Source: Nostoc sp. T09 (GTDB taxonomy: Bacteria > Cyanobacteriota > Cyanobacteriia > Cyanobacteriales > Nostocaceae). Taken from it: a DNA stretch of 64,000 nucleotides. The notes under the pieces are model-generated. The model was not told the DNA's origin, ran no database searches, and saw only the letters and a list, made by a program, of their open reading frames with translations. The stretch is from the NCBI RefSeq assembly GCF_002154695.1, contig NZ_MTAV01000001.1, positions 1 through 64,000 of the forward strand. Reading direction: 5' to 3'. Shown here in pieces: positions 45,472 to 54,583 of the stretch. The first letter of the stretch is position 1; each line of letters starts with the position of its first letter. The position numbers were made by a program, and so were the translations under genes.

Positions 45472-47391
45472 ATGCGAAACTTATCTAACAAGGCTCATTT
45501 AAGTATGAGCGATGACCTTAGAAGAAGTCACATAGAGACAGATGCAAATGATGACCCAGTATCACCCGACTGGATACTAAACAATTTAGATTTTGGCAGT
45601 CTCTGGGACTTAAATAAAATTAATGCAACAGTAAAATCGGACTATATTAGAGGCAGCAGTCCTTTAGTCGTGGCAGATGTTGATGATAATCAACCTAATT
45701 TAGCTGCCCACATCTGGACAAATTTCAGAGAAAAAACTGGAAAAGAAATTGATGGTGTTCACAGTTGGGACTTTGGCAATAGAGATGATTATCCAATAGG
45801 CGATCGCTCACTTAGAGGACATGGAATTCACGTTTCAGGTAGCCTAAGTCTGGTAGGAGTAAACACAAATGACTCAATCATTGCTAAAAATGACTTCCAA
45901 GCAAATCATCTAAAGACCGATGCAAACAATAACCCAGTAGCACCTGACAGGATACCCAACGATTCAGATTTTGCCAATCTCTGGGGTTTAAACAAGATTA
46001 AGGCACCAGCGGCATGGCACTATACCAGAGGCAGCAAGAATGTAGTCGTGGCTGTCGTTGATACTGGTGTTGATTATAATCACCCTGACTTAGCTGCTAA
46101 CATTTGGACTAATTCCAGAGAAATAGCTGGAAATGGAATTGATGATGATGGTAATAAGTATATTGACGATATCCACGGTTGGGACTTTGGCGATGGAGAT
46201 AACAATCCCACAGAAGATCACCCACTAGGAGGTCATGGAACTCATGTTTCAGGTATCCTTGGTGCTTCAGGTAACAATAGACTAGGCGTGATAGGTGTCA
46301 GCCCAAATGTCTCAATCATGCCTACGAAGCATTTTAGCTCAAGTGACACAGAAGGGTATTTGTGGGATGTTCCGCAAGGTATCTATTATGCAATAGATAA
46401 CGGAGCCAAAGTCATCAACCTCAGTTTTGGCTCAAGCTATTTTGACCAAGCTCAATATGATGCTTTGAAATATGCATACGATCGCGGTGTTTTAGTGATA
46501 GCAGCAGCAGGTAATAGCAATCAAAATACTGATACCACTCCTCACTATCCAGCAAACTATGATCTTCCTAATATAATTTCCGTTACAGCTACAGATAAAA
46601 ATGACCAGCTGGCCTATTTTTCCAACTTTGGTGTTAATTCCGTAGATCTAGCCGCACCTGGGGTAAATATCAAAAGTACTCTTCCTAATAATCAATACGC
46701 TGAGTGGAACGGCACATCAATGGCTGTTCCCTATGTAAGTGGTGCTGCGGCATTACTTTTAGCTACTAACCCCAATCTTAGTGTTTTAGATCTTAGATAT
46801 GCCTTACTTTCAAGTGTTGACCAGCTTAATTCTTTGCAAGGCAAAACTAACACTGGCGGTCGCTTGAATGTGCTCAAAGCCTATCAACAGGTTGCTGGCA
46901 ATAATAACCCGCAGCCTGATATTTTAACAAGCACTACTGTTGTTGCATCTGACGCATCTAAAATTCACATTGAAGCAGAGAACTACAACAATGCCTACGA
47001 CATAACATCAGGCAATGCAGGTGGAAAATATCGCAGAGATTTAAATGTAGATATCGAGAATACCAGTGATGTTGGAGGAGGCTATGATGTAACTGCGATC
47101 CAAACTGGGGAATGGCTAACCTACAATGTGAACGTACTTGAAAATGGATTCTATGACATTCAAGCTCGGGTCGCTACTGGGGATATTGGTCAAAAACAAA
47201 TTAAAGCTTTAATTGATAATAGCCAAGAGCAAACCCTCACCTTTGGTTATACGGGAGGCTATCAATCTTGGACTAATGCGATCGCACAAGGACTGAATCT
47301 GAGCGCAGGTAGTCATGAACTACGCTTAGATATCCTCACAGGTGATTTTAATATCAACTACATTGATTTGATTCCCACAAACATAGCTTAG
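45472..47391 (+). CDS. Subtilisin-family serine protease with degenerate N-terminal duplicate and C-terminal carbohydrate-binding-like domain
   Basis: 639 residues, no classical signal peptide. Residues 145-475 are a peptidase S8 domain with Asp197 (VVAVVDTG), His255 (GGHGTH), oxyanion Asn348 (AAAGNS) and Ser416 (NGTSMAVP), all intact. Residues 18-135 are a degraded second copy of residues 144-276: TDANDDPVSPDWI mirrors TDANNNPVAPDRI, and HGIHVSGSL mirrors HGTHVSGIL. That copy has lost the DTG loop and ends before a serine half, so it cannot be active. It may act as a prodomain-like cover. Residues 495-635 are a CBM6-like beta-sandwich (KIHIEAENYNNAYDI to FNINYIDLIPT). Decayed RTX sequence follows the stop. 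Probably exported without a cleaved signal, via the type I route used by RTX proteins. Confidence 0.88.
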   Translation: MRNLSNKAHLSMSDDLRRSHIETDANDDPVSPDWILNNLDFGSLWDLNKINATVKSDYIRGSSPLVVADVDDNQPNLAAHIWTNFREKTGKEIDGVHSWDFGNRDDYPIGDRSLRGHGIHVSGSLSLVGVNTNDSIIAKNDFQANHLKTDANNNPVAPDRIPNDSDFANLWGLNKIKAPAAWHYTRGSKNVVVAVVDTGVDYNHPDLAANIWTNSREIAGNGIDDDGNKYIDDIHGWDFGDGDNNPTEDHPLGGHGTHVSGILGASGNNRLGVIGVSPNVSIMPTKHFSSSDTEGYLWDVPQGIYYAIDNGAKVINLSFGSSYFDQAQYDALKYAYDRGVLVIAAAGNSNQNTDTTPHYPANYDLPNIISVTATDKNDQLAYFSNFGVNSVDLAAPGVNIKSTLPNNQYAEWNGTSMAVPYVSGAAALLLATNPNLSVLDLRYALLSSVDQLNSLQGKTNTGGRLNVLKAYQQVAGNNNPQPDILTSTTVVASDASKIHIEAENYNNAYDITSGNAGGKYRRDLNVDIENTSDVGGGYDVTAIQTGEWLTYNVNVLENGFYDIQARVATGDIGQKQIKALIDNSQEQTLTFGYTGGYQSWTNAIAQGLNLSAGSHELRLDILTGDFNINYIDLIPTNIA

Positions 47392-47429
47392 GGAATACAT
47401 ACCGATCTCTCTAGTAATGCTGATCATCG

Positions 47430-47780
47430 CCTATTTATAATGGTGTCACTAATCGCACCCTAATAGGTGATTTTAATCATCATATCCTTAAAGGATGTTT
47501 CGGTCAGGACATCCTTTAAGATAGTTTGGGAATAGATACCTTTGTCTTCAATTGTGTATCGGAAGGAATTGATGCGATCGCAGACTTCTCTCATCAAGCT
47601 CGAGATAAAATTCAGATGATCGACTCTAGCTTTGGTGTAACTTCCACAGACATGAACAAGTTCAGCTACCAAACCGACACAGGAGTTTTAAGCTTTAATA
47701 ATGGGACAGGAAACATTAAATTTGCTAGCAACTGCTTCAGCTGTTGCCTACTTCTACTGATAAGTTCACAAATCGGATAA
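47430..47780 (+). pseudogene. Decayed RTX / haemolysin-type calcium-binding tail
   Basis: From 47430 one frame reads PIYNGVTNRTLIGDFNHHIL, then KGCFGQDIL, a stop, and then DSLGIDTFVFNCVSEGIDAI and ADFSHQARDKIQM to a stop at 47780. This is the usual end of cyanobacterial RTX proteins (NRTLIGDxGNDIL, GSLGxDTFVFN, DxIxDF). Gly and Asp positions of the nonapeptides are lost and a stop interrupts the frame. It most likely was the C-terminal calcium-binding secretion tail of the subtilase, now cut off by the stop at 47389. Confidence 0.65.
47487..47520 (+). terminator. Stem-loop after the subtilase
   Basis: CTTAAAGGATGT pairs perfectly with ACATCCTTTAAG over a 10-base loop. No clear T-run follows. 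It lies within the RTX relic and may now act as the end of the subtilase transcript. Confidence 0.5.
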
Positions 47781-48020
47781 GATGGCTAGAGTAAATTTAT
47801 TTATAAATTTAATATTTATTGGCATCTATCGACGCAGTAAACCTACTATTTTTTCGCAATTATTGAGAGAAAACACCTAGATAAAAGCGGTTTTTGAAGA
47901 AAAAAGTTTGACTTCTTTTTGAAAAAAACCTTATTTTTATCATTACATAATTTATTCAAGCTTGAGTAGGCTATTAGCAAGATAAAAATATCGCTGCTTA
48001 GCAGAGCAGGCTTGATCATA

Positions 48021-48902
48021 ATGCGAAATTTAAAATTCCTCGTTGCTACTACAGCCGTCAGCATCAGTCTTCTAACATTGTCTGGTCAACAGGCAAGTGC
48101 TGGACAACTACACAACGGCTGGAACTACGGTATTGACGCTGTTGGAGATGGCTCTGGTGGTGCCACTTTTGACATCAAAGGTATGGCAATCAAAGATTCA
48201 GGCGACAAGATTTATGTCGCTCTAACAGGTGGAATGCCTTTGGCAGGTACTACCCATGACTCAGTCCACATTGGTTGGAGTGACTTGTTCTTTAATTTCT
48301 CAGGGCAAAACTTTCAAACAGCCAGTCAAAGTGGTCAACTTGTTGGTGTGCGGTTTGCCAACTATGACAACAGCCTGACAACTGGGGTTTATACAGGAGT
48401 TAGAGCCAAGAGTACCACCACGGAGCATAAGGGCTACAGTAGCTTGAAGGGTTACTATGACAAAGGCTTTGGTAAGGCTAATACTCAAGGTACAGACCTG
48501 GCAACAACACAAGATGTTTACAACTACTATTACAACTCTGCGATCGCAAGTAATCCTACTACAAGCAATACATCTATCTTGAATGCGATCGGCTCAGGAA
48601 CAAAAGTCGGAAATATCTCCATGCTTGGTAGTCAAGACTTGACAACTGCTGGGCTAGATTTTTCTCACTTCTCTGCTTTAGGGGATTATACCGTTGGCTT
48701 TTCTTTAGATAAAGCTTTATTAGGCAGTGGCAATTATGTCAGTAATATATTCTTTGAGTGCGGCAATGATGGTGTAGCGCTGAAAGGAAATTTTCAGTCT
48801 CAATCTGTACCAGAATCATCAGGACCAATTGGTTTACTTTTGGCGGGTTTGACTTTTGTCATGAGCCAGCAACGTCAGCTTCGTAGAAAGCAGCATGTAT
48901 AG
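48021..48902 (+). CDS. Exported PEP-CTERM-like surface protein
   Basis: 293 residues from ATG 48021 (the frame opens three codons earlier at TTG). A signal peptide is clear (LKFLVATTAVSISLLTLSG, cleavage after QQASA). The body is Gly/Ser/Thr/Asn-rich and beta-rich (GWNYGIDAVGDGSGGATFDI). The C-terminus has the sorting layout of exosortase substrates: SVPESSG, a hydrophobic stretch GPIGLLLAGLTFVM, and a basic end RQLRRKQHV. The motif is PES rather than PEP. Such proteins are anchored or released at the cell envelope after cutting by exosortase. It resembles the cyanobacterial XDP/XDD family of exosortase-dependent surface proteins, function unknown. Confidence 0.75.
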   Translation: MRNLKFLVATTAVSISLLTLSGQQASAGQLHNGWNYGIDAVGDGSGGATFDIKGMAIKDSGDKIYVALTGGMPLAGTTHDSVHIGWSDLFFNFSGQNFQTASQSGQLVGVRFANYDNSLTTGVYTGVRAKSTTTEHKGYSSLKGYYDKGFGKANTQGTDLATTQDVYNYYYNSAIASNPTTSNTSILNAIGSGTKVGNISMLGSQDLTTAGLDFSHFSALGDYTVGFSLDKALLGSGNYVSNIFFECGNDGVALKGNFQSQSVPESSGPIGLLLAGLTFVMSQQRQLRRKQHV

Positions 48903-49320
48903 GGTTCAGGTTTCTCCTACTTCAACAATAAGCTTGCATCATCTCTCTTTTAGCTGTGCATGGTTGAAACATCAAAGGTGTATCTAAATTCTCTGAGCAA
49001 TCTTTAAAAGCTTCTGATTTCGTGTGTGTTGAAATAACTATAGTACCTACCAAACTTCTCCTCCAATCCTGTTACAGGGTAGAGGAGATTTTAGTGTGAG
49101 TCAAAAATGGAGTCAACAATTTTCACCCACAAAGGAATGAGAATTTTGTCAGTTACATTAAGCAACTTCAATCGGGATCATAAGGAGATAGGACATCAAA
49201 CCAGATCCAAAAAACAACTGATCATTGATGACTGACAAACTGGTGAATTTAAGTTCAAAACAAATGGGAGCAGACTGTAAGATAAGGCTGAACATATTGT
49301 AAATAATTGGCTGCTGAGCA
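48903..49320. other. Gene-free spacer
   Basis: 418 bp between the PEP-CTERM-like gene and the DUF429 gene. It contains the hairpin at 49057-49092. The rest shows no coding signal. The distance of 150 bp between the preceding stop and the hairpin leaves room for a small RNA, but no promoter can be identified. Confidence 0.4.
49057..49092 (+). terminator. Two-step hairpin terminator
   Basis: TCTCCTC (49057-49063) pairs with GAGGAGA (49082-49088), and an inner CCTGT pairs with ACAGG. TTTT follows directly. Confidence 0.7.
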
Positions 49321-50052
49321 ATGAAATTTTTCGGCATTGATTTAGGCTGGAAATCGCAACCAAGTGGACTATGCTGCTTAGAATTAATAGACGGACAATT
49401 AGAGATTCTTGATTTAGATCGCAAAGAAGCGATCGCAGATATTCTCACCTGGATAGATAGTTGCGTCCCACCAGAAGCACCAGCAATCATCGCCGTAGAC
49501 GCACCTACTCTCATTCCTAATGCTAGCGGGAGCCGCTTACCAGATAAACTCAGCCACAAACACTTTGGGAAATATCATGCTGGATGCTACCCTGCTAATT
49601 TGGGTTTAGCTTTTGCCGAGCGTACCGTCAACTTTGGTTTAGAATTAGAAGCCCGTGGTTTTGCCCACGCACCAACCATCGAACCGCAAAAACTTGGTAG
49701 ATATCAAATAGAAGTTTTTCCTCATCCAGCAATAGTTCATTTATTCAATTTAGAACGCATTCTCAAATACAAAAAAGGACGCTTGAGTGAGCGCCGCTTA
49801 GAATTAATCAGACTCTACAATTATATTGTTGAGATCTTACCTACTCTCCAACCATCTCTGCGACTGGAAAGTGGTTTTATTTGCGAAATTCCTAACACAG
49901 GCGCAGCACTGAAAGCAGTCGAAGATCGACTAGATAGCCTCATCTGCGCTTATGTTGCTGCACACTGGTGGTATTGGGGTGAGCAATATAACTTAGTATT
50001 GGGCGATCGCACTACTGGTTACATTGTTATCCCACAGGGTAGAGTAGTGTAA
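49321..50052 (+). CDS. DUF429-domain protein
   Basis: 243 residues. The opening KFFGIDLGWKSQPSGLCCLE is the RNase H-like first strand of the DUF429 family. IIAVDAPTLIPNASGSRLPD and YQIEVFPHPAIVHLFNLER carry further conserved acids and His, and the late EDRLDSLICAYVAAHWWYW completes the fold. The family is predicted to be a nuclease of RNase H type, but no substrate is known. No signal peptide or membrane segment is present. It stands alone between a terminator-like hairpin and a convergent HAD gene. Confidence 0.85.
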   Translation: MKFFGIDLGWKSQPSGLCCLELIDGQLEILDLDRKEAIADILTWIDSCVPPEAPAIIAVDAPTLIPNASGSRLPDKLSHKHFGKYHAGCYPANLGLAFAERTVNFGLELEARGFAHAPTIEPQKLGRYQIEVFPHPAIVHLFNLERILKYKKGRLSERRLELIRLYNYIVEILPTLQPSLRLESGFICEIPNTGAALKAVEDRLDSLICAYVAAHWWYWGEQYNLVLGDRTTGYIVIPQGRVV

Positions 50053-50081
50053 TTTCAAATAAAAGATTACCGTTTTCACAC

Positions 50082-50735
50082 CTAGTCATCATTATTTTCC
50101 AGACCGACCAACAACTCTTTTAGCTCGGACAAAGAGTGGATGTAAAAAGTTGCCTTGTCTGTACGCGGCACTCCCGCCCGGAGGGTCTGTACTGTTCTCA
50201 TGCCCAGCCGATTTCCTACTAGAATCTCCGAATCTGGATTGTCTCCGAACACGAGAACTTCCGTCGGTCTCAATTTATAAGTATCCAAGATATATTCAAA
50301 AATTCCCTGTTTGCCTTTCCTGTTCGGCTCGTCAATTGCATCCACATATATGGCTGTAAAAAATCGCTCTAGATTAAGCGCCTTAATCTTGCTCTCCTGA
50401 AGACGGCGGAAACCAGAAGTCACCAGAAAACACCGAACTGATAGTTCCGAGAGTAGCGCCAAATCGCCATACCCATAGATCGGTTCCTCGATCTCGGTCG
50501 TCGCTAATACCTTCCAGCCTGCCGCCAGCATCGCTTCAGAGAACCCGTATTTGGTTGCCACCCAATCCAGCGGATGTCGCCAACAATCAGCGAACGCTGC
50601 GTTCAGTGAGTCTTCAGAGACAACGCCGTGATTCGCCTTTCTGATGGCATCGAACGCAGGTGTAAAAAGTTGCTCTCCAACCTCGTTGGCCGCAGCTAAA
50701 CAATTGTCCAAGTCAAAGATTAAAGCTTGTATCAT
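50082..50735 (-). CDS. HAD-family hydrolase
   Basis: 217 residues from ATG 50735, which places the catalytic motif at the N-terminus. The open frame extends 27 codons further without homology. Motif I is FDLDNC (nucleophile and acid Asp), motif II Ser is in FLVTSGFRRL, and motif IV acids are in VFGDNPDSEI. Probably a phosphatase of small metabolites, as the cap is short and helical (FDAIRKANHGVVSEDSLNAA). The sequence is more GC-rich than its neighbours, for example 50400-50650, which may point to transfer. It is convergent with the DUF429 gene and lies 105 bp after glgP on the same strand. Confidence 0.88.
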   Translation of the reverse strand: MIQALIFDLDNCLAAANEVGEQLFTPAFDAIRKANHGVVSEDSLNAAFADCWRHPLDWVATKYGFSEAMLAAGWKVLATTEIEEPIYGYGDLALLSELSVRCFLVTSGFRRLQESKIKALNLERFFTAIYVDAIDEPNRKGKQGIFEYILDTYKLRPTEVLVFGDNPDSEILVGNRLGMRTVQTLRAGVPRTDKATFYIHSLSELKELLVGLENNDD

Positions 50736-50788
50736 TGTTTTTCCGGCGATCGCACCACCAGTTACATTGTCATCCCCAAATCTGTCCT

Positions 50789-50832
50789 GAGTGCTGAGTA
50801 ATGAGTTTTTTAGCACTCAACACTCAGCACTC
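50789..50832. repeat. Inverted repeat between HAD gene and glgP
   Basis: GAGTGCTGAGT (50789-50799) and ACTCAGCACTC (50822-50832) are perfect complements around a 22-base loop rich in further GCACTCA heptamers. It covers the first base pairs after glgP and could slow transcription past its end. A T-run is lacking. Confidence 0.65.
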
Positions 50833-50839
50833 GGTACTC

Positions 50840-53404
50840 TTACTCAGCCCAAGCAATCAACCTTGGCTCATAAGCGTTAGAGAGGTATGGGTGTTTCGGT
50901 AATACACGCAAAGACAAACCTTGCAAACCAGAGGTTGTATAAATGATATTAGCCGTGTAAACACTTAAACCTTGTGTATCCTCGCCTTGGTAATCCATGA
51001 CTACAGGAATAGCGTTGACTATATCACCATTGGCATCGATTGTACCTTGGTATAGTTCTACCTGCACATCGTTGTTCGTCAATGTTGCCAAGTCAACCTT
51101 GGCTTTCACTGCAACGGTTTGGTTCACCTCAATATCTGCTGCTGCTGATACGTCAACATCTTTGATTCTGATATTGAACCAGTGTTCGCTGAGTTTGGCT
51201 TTCCACTCTGCTAATTCTTTCGCTGGAGCGTAGTTATCAGCGGTGAGAGTTTGGTAGCGATCGCTAGCCGGAAAATAAGCTCGTTGTGCATATTCTCGTA
51301 CCATCCGGGCTGTATTAAAGAATGGACAATTCAAGCGAATCGCATCCTTCATTTTGGCAACCCAATGACGAGGTAAGCCATCAGCATCCCGATGCTCATA
51401 AAATAGCGGCGCAACTTCCTTCTCTAGTAAATCGTAGAGAGCGTTGGCTTCTACCTCATCTTGATAGTTGGGATCTTCGTAATTTTCTCCATGTCCAATC
51501 GCCCAGCCAGTACGGACATAATCAGCCTCATCCCACCAGCCATCAAGGACGCTTAAATTCGGCAATCCGTTCATTGCGGCTTTCATCCCACTGGTTCCAG
51601 AGGCTTCCCGAGGACGACGTGGCGTATTTAACCAGATATCGCAACCAGCCACCATTAAACGAGATATGTGAATGTCATAGTTGGGAACAAACACTACTTG
51701 TTTTTCTAAATGTTGTTCGCGGATGAAATGATTGATCTCACGGATGAGTTCTTTACCAGGAATATCTTTGGGATGTGCTTTACCAGCGATCACAAATTGC
51801 ACTTTCCGGTTTTTATTACCGAGTAATATCCGCCTGATGCGTTCTAGATCCCGCATCCAGAGAGTAGCACGCTTGTAAGTAGCAAAGCGCCGTGCAAAAC
51901 CAATGGTTAAAACGTTTGGATCTAAAACTTCTTGAGCTTGAGCAATTTCTGAGGCAGAAGCGCCGCGATCACGTAAATGCTTTACCAAATGCTCTCGCAC
52001 ATACAAAATCATGTCCAGCCGGCAGCGTTCATGATTGCGCCACAACTCTTCATCAGGAATGGCATCCATTCGCTCCCACAATTGGCTATCTGGTGGTGCT
52101 GAAGACCAATTTGGACCTAGGTAACGATCATATAATTCCTGAGTCGATTTGGCGACACAACTACGGGCATGAACACCGTTGGTAATTGCGGCGATTGGTA
52201 CTTCCTCTACTGGAACCTTTTTCCACAACCCCTGGAACATCTGCCGTGACACCACGCCATGCAACTGCGCTACGCCATTAGAAAATGTTGCCATTTTCAG
52301 TGCCAACACCGCCATACTGAACGGTGCAGATAAATCACCTGTATTTTCACGCCCTAGCCCTAAAAATTGTTCTTCAGGCAAGCCAAAGATAGCTGCATAA
52401 TATTTCAGGTAGTCCAAAATTTTCTGGGGCGGGAACAAGTCAATCCCTGCTGGGACTGGCGTGTGAGTCGTGAAAATATTGCTGGAAGCGACTACTTGTT
52501 TGGCATCAGCGTAACTTAACCCCTCTTCTTGAATCAACATTCGGATGCGCTCCAGGGCTGAGAAGGCTGCGTGACCTTCATTCATGTGGTAAGCAGTAAC
52601 TTTATACCCCAAAGCTTTTAACATTTGGACACCACCAATACCCAGCATGATTTCTTGGTGGATACGCATATCAATGTCACCACCATACAGCTGATCTGTG
52701 ATGTCATGGTCGTAAGGGTTGTTGGGTTCAATGTTGGTGTCCAACAAATACAGTGGCACTGTTCCCACCTGTACCCGCCAAACCCTAGCGTAAACCTTAC
52801 GTCCTGGGTACTCTACCGCGATGCGCAATTCTGAACCATCAGAATTACGCTCCAGGTGTAAAGGCATATTGTAGAAATCATTGATCGGATAGCGTTCCTG
52901 CTGCCAGCCATCGGCATTGAGATACTGGGCAAAATAGCCTTGTTGGTAGAGTAAGCCTACACCAACCAGGGGTAAACCCAAATCACTGGCAGATTTTAGA
53001 TGATCGCCCGCGAGAACACCCAAACCTCCCGAGTAAACTGGCAGACAATCTACTAATCCAAATTCAGCAGAAAAATAAGCGTAACATTCTTTTGGCTTTT
53101 GGCTGCGCTGTTTTTGATACCAGGAGCGCTCTTGCAAATAATCTTCTAGCTGACGAGCAGCTCTGTCCATTTGCGCCAAGAAGCCTTCATCTTCAACAAC
53201 TTCCAAAAGTCGCCCTTGGCTGATAGTACCCAGCATTAACACTGGGTTATGGTGGCTAGACTCCCACAAGTCGGGATCTAGGCGGCGAAATAAATCTTTG
53301 CTCTCAACGTTCCAATCCCAGTGCAAGTTATGTGCCAGCCGCCGCAGCGGTTCGAGTCGCGGCGGAAGAGAAGGAGAGACGTTGAATGTACGAATTGGCT
53401 GCAT
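50840..53404 (-). CDS. glgP: Alpha-glucan (glycogen) phosphorylase
   Basis: 854 residues from ATG 53404, with GGAG 12 bp upstream. The short, divergent GlgP type with an N-terminal DUF3417 region (RLAHNLHWDWNVESKDLFRR). Catalytic landmarks are AYFSAEFGLVD, YSGGLGVLAGDHLKSASDLG, AYHMNEGHAAFSALER and the pyridoxal-phosphate-lysine region PRRPREASGTSGMKAAMNG. It releases glucose 1-phosphate from glycogen in the cytosol. The last 110 residues (about 745-854) are a beta-rich extension (VNQTVAVKAKVDLATLTNND) with carbohydrate-binding-like pattern, as in relatives of this type. Confidence 0.94.
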   Translation of the reverse strand: MQPIRTFNVSPSLPPRLEPLRRLAHNLHWDWNVESKDLFRRLDPDLWESSHHNPVLMLGTISQGRLLEVVEDEGFLAQMDRAARQLEDYLQERSWYQKQRSQKPKECYAYFSAEFGLVDCLPVYSGGLGVLAGDHLKSASDLGLPLVGVGLLYQQGYFAQYLNADGWQQERYPINDFYNMPLHLERNSDGSELRIAVEYPGRKVYARVWRVQVGTVPLYLLDTNIEPNNPYDHDITDQLYGGDIDMRIHQEIMLGIGGVQMLKALGYKVTAYHMNEGHAAFSALERIRMLIQEEGLSYADAKQVVASSNIFTTHTPVPAGIDLFPPQKILDYLKYYAAIFGLPEEQFLGLGRENTGDLSAPFSMAVLALKMATFSNGVAQLHGVVSRQMFQGLWKKVPVEEVPIAAITNGVHARSCVAKSTQELYDRYLGPNWSSAPPDSQLWERMDAIPDEELWRNHERCRLDMILYVREHLVKHLRDRGASASEIAQAQEVLDPNVLTIGFARRFATYKRATLWMRDLERIRRILLGNKNRKVQFVIAGKAHPKDIPGKELIREINHFIREQHLEKQVVFVPNYDIHISRLMVAGCDIWLNTPRRPREASGTSGMKAAMNGLPNLSVLDGWWDEADYVRTGWAIGHGENYEDPNYQDEVEANALYDLLEKEVAPLFYEHRDADGLPRHWVAKMKDAIRLNCPFFNTARMVREYAQRAYFPASDRYQTLTADNYAPAKELAEWKAKLSEHWFNIRIKDVDVSAAADIEVNQTVAVKAKVDLATLTNNDVQVELYQGTIDANGDIVNAIPVVMDYQGEDTQGLSVYTANIIYTTSGLQGLSLRVLPKHPYLSNAYEPRLIAWAE

Positions 53405-53930
53405 AGGTTGGCAAAACTCCAAGTTTAGCTAAGGTTATTTTTTACTGTCTTTACCCAATGTTGCCAATTCTTTATACTATGTTTGTAAGAATGCTATGAC
53501 TTTGTTAAGCATTGAGAATCATTCTTGTCAGCCTTGCTAGAGTTTACACTAACAGTATTTTCTATCTTAAGCGGTATGCTCTCATCTATGCTTGGTATCG
53601 TAAAACTTAACTATTGGCTGTGATTTTCTACTCAATTAGAAAGATAGTTGTATGTATTAAATTTTTTCAGTATTTATATTTATTTTATATTTCACTACTA
53701 ACCAGACAATAACTGGCAAGAACCCCTCTAGAAGCTCTATTCAAGAGTTTTAGCTCAACTTGAAAACAGTTCACTTTGAGTTCTGGTCAGATGATAATTT
53801 TAATTATTTCTTAATAAAGTCTGCTGAAGATTTCTCCTAGCTTGAGAAAGAAATCTTGTGCCGTAGCATATAGCTAGTCATGTAAGTAGGTGGCATTTGT
53901 TTTACCGAATGACCAAGGAAAAGTAACAAT
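53405..53930. other. Gene-free spacer upstream of glgP
   Basis: About 525 bp, AT-rich, without a coding signal. It holds the glgP promoter on the minus strand. TGTTAAGCATTGAGAATCAT near 53503-53522 and neighbouring sequence show nothing I can assign. Confidence 0.4.
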
Positions 53931-54245
53931 TTATGCCCCCAAGTAAGAAGAATCCTTGGTATTTTTGGGCATAGTCAGAGCCATCGCCGCGACACAAGCA
54001 ATCTCAGCTGCAACCTGATAAGCAAGTTTGATATTTGATGCTGCATCTTTAGCTGTAGTAGAGCGAGAGGCTTTTTGACTGCGTGGTTCTTGCTTGACAT
54101 CACCCGCGACCACAGCTCGCTGCAAGATGATGTACGCATCTAAGTCTTCCGAGTCATAATCACTTTGCAGCAGTAATCGGATCTGATTTTGGGCTGCAAC
54201 ACTTAAATAACCAGTGTTTAAAGCTTGTTGAACAATTTCTTTCAT
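53931..54245 (-). CDS. Conserved cyanobacterial small protein, unknown function
   Basis: 104 residues. The N-terminal half (IVQQALNTGYLSVAAQNQIR, LLLQSDYDSEDLDAYIILQR) matches a pattern I have often seen in short Nostoc-type proteins, a helical domain with alternating Leu and acidic residues. The second half is a basic, Ser/Lys-rich linker and then a hydrophobic stretch (LAYQVAAEIACVAAMALTM) that could insert in or lie on a membrane. No function is known to me. Confidence 0.65.
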   Translation of the reverse strand: MKEIVQQALNTGYLSVAAQNQIRLLLQSDYDSEDLDAYIILQRAVVAGDVKQEPRSQKASRSTTAKDAASNIKLAYQVAAEIACVAAMALTMPKNTKDSSYLGA

Positions 54246-54583
54246 AAAAAGCCTACTTCTTAACTAAGTGTGGGAGTTAAAAGTGAGACGGATCTTTGGG
54301 CGATCGCTCTTGTGGGTGAGAGGAAATTTGCCTGCGAAATATCTCTATGTTTTCTTCAAAATTTATAATGAGCACTGTTCAGCACACATCACCCGAATGG
54401 GTTATCCAAGCGGGTGATTTACAAATTGTTAGGTGTGAACTATAAAAAATTATCAAATATAGCTCATGAGTTGAAGAATTTTTGAAAGCAAAAGTCTACA
54501 CTTTAAATCGCTTTTTATTTTTAAGTAAGAAATATTTACTTAATATGAGTATAAAAATACAACACTAGCTCAATATCGATATT
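54246..54583. other. Gene-free spacer with one hairpin
   Basis: 338 bp. ATCACCCG (54388-54395) pairs with CGGGTGAT (54411-54418) across a 15-base loop. No T-run follows. No gene is seen apart from a 25-codon frame at 54369, which I do not support. Confidence 0.4.

Noticed and set aside
53320..53370. GGTTCGAGTC-like sequence resembling a tRNA T-arm
   Set aside because: It lies inside glgP coding sequence and no acceptor, D or anticodon arms can be built around it.
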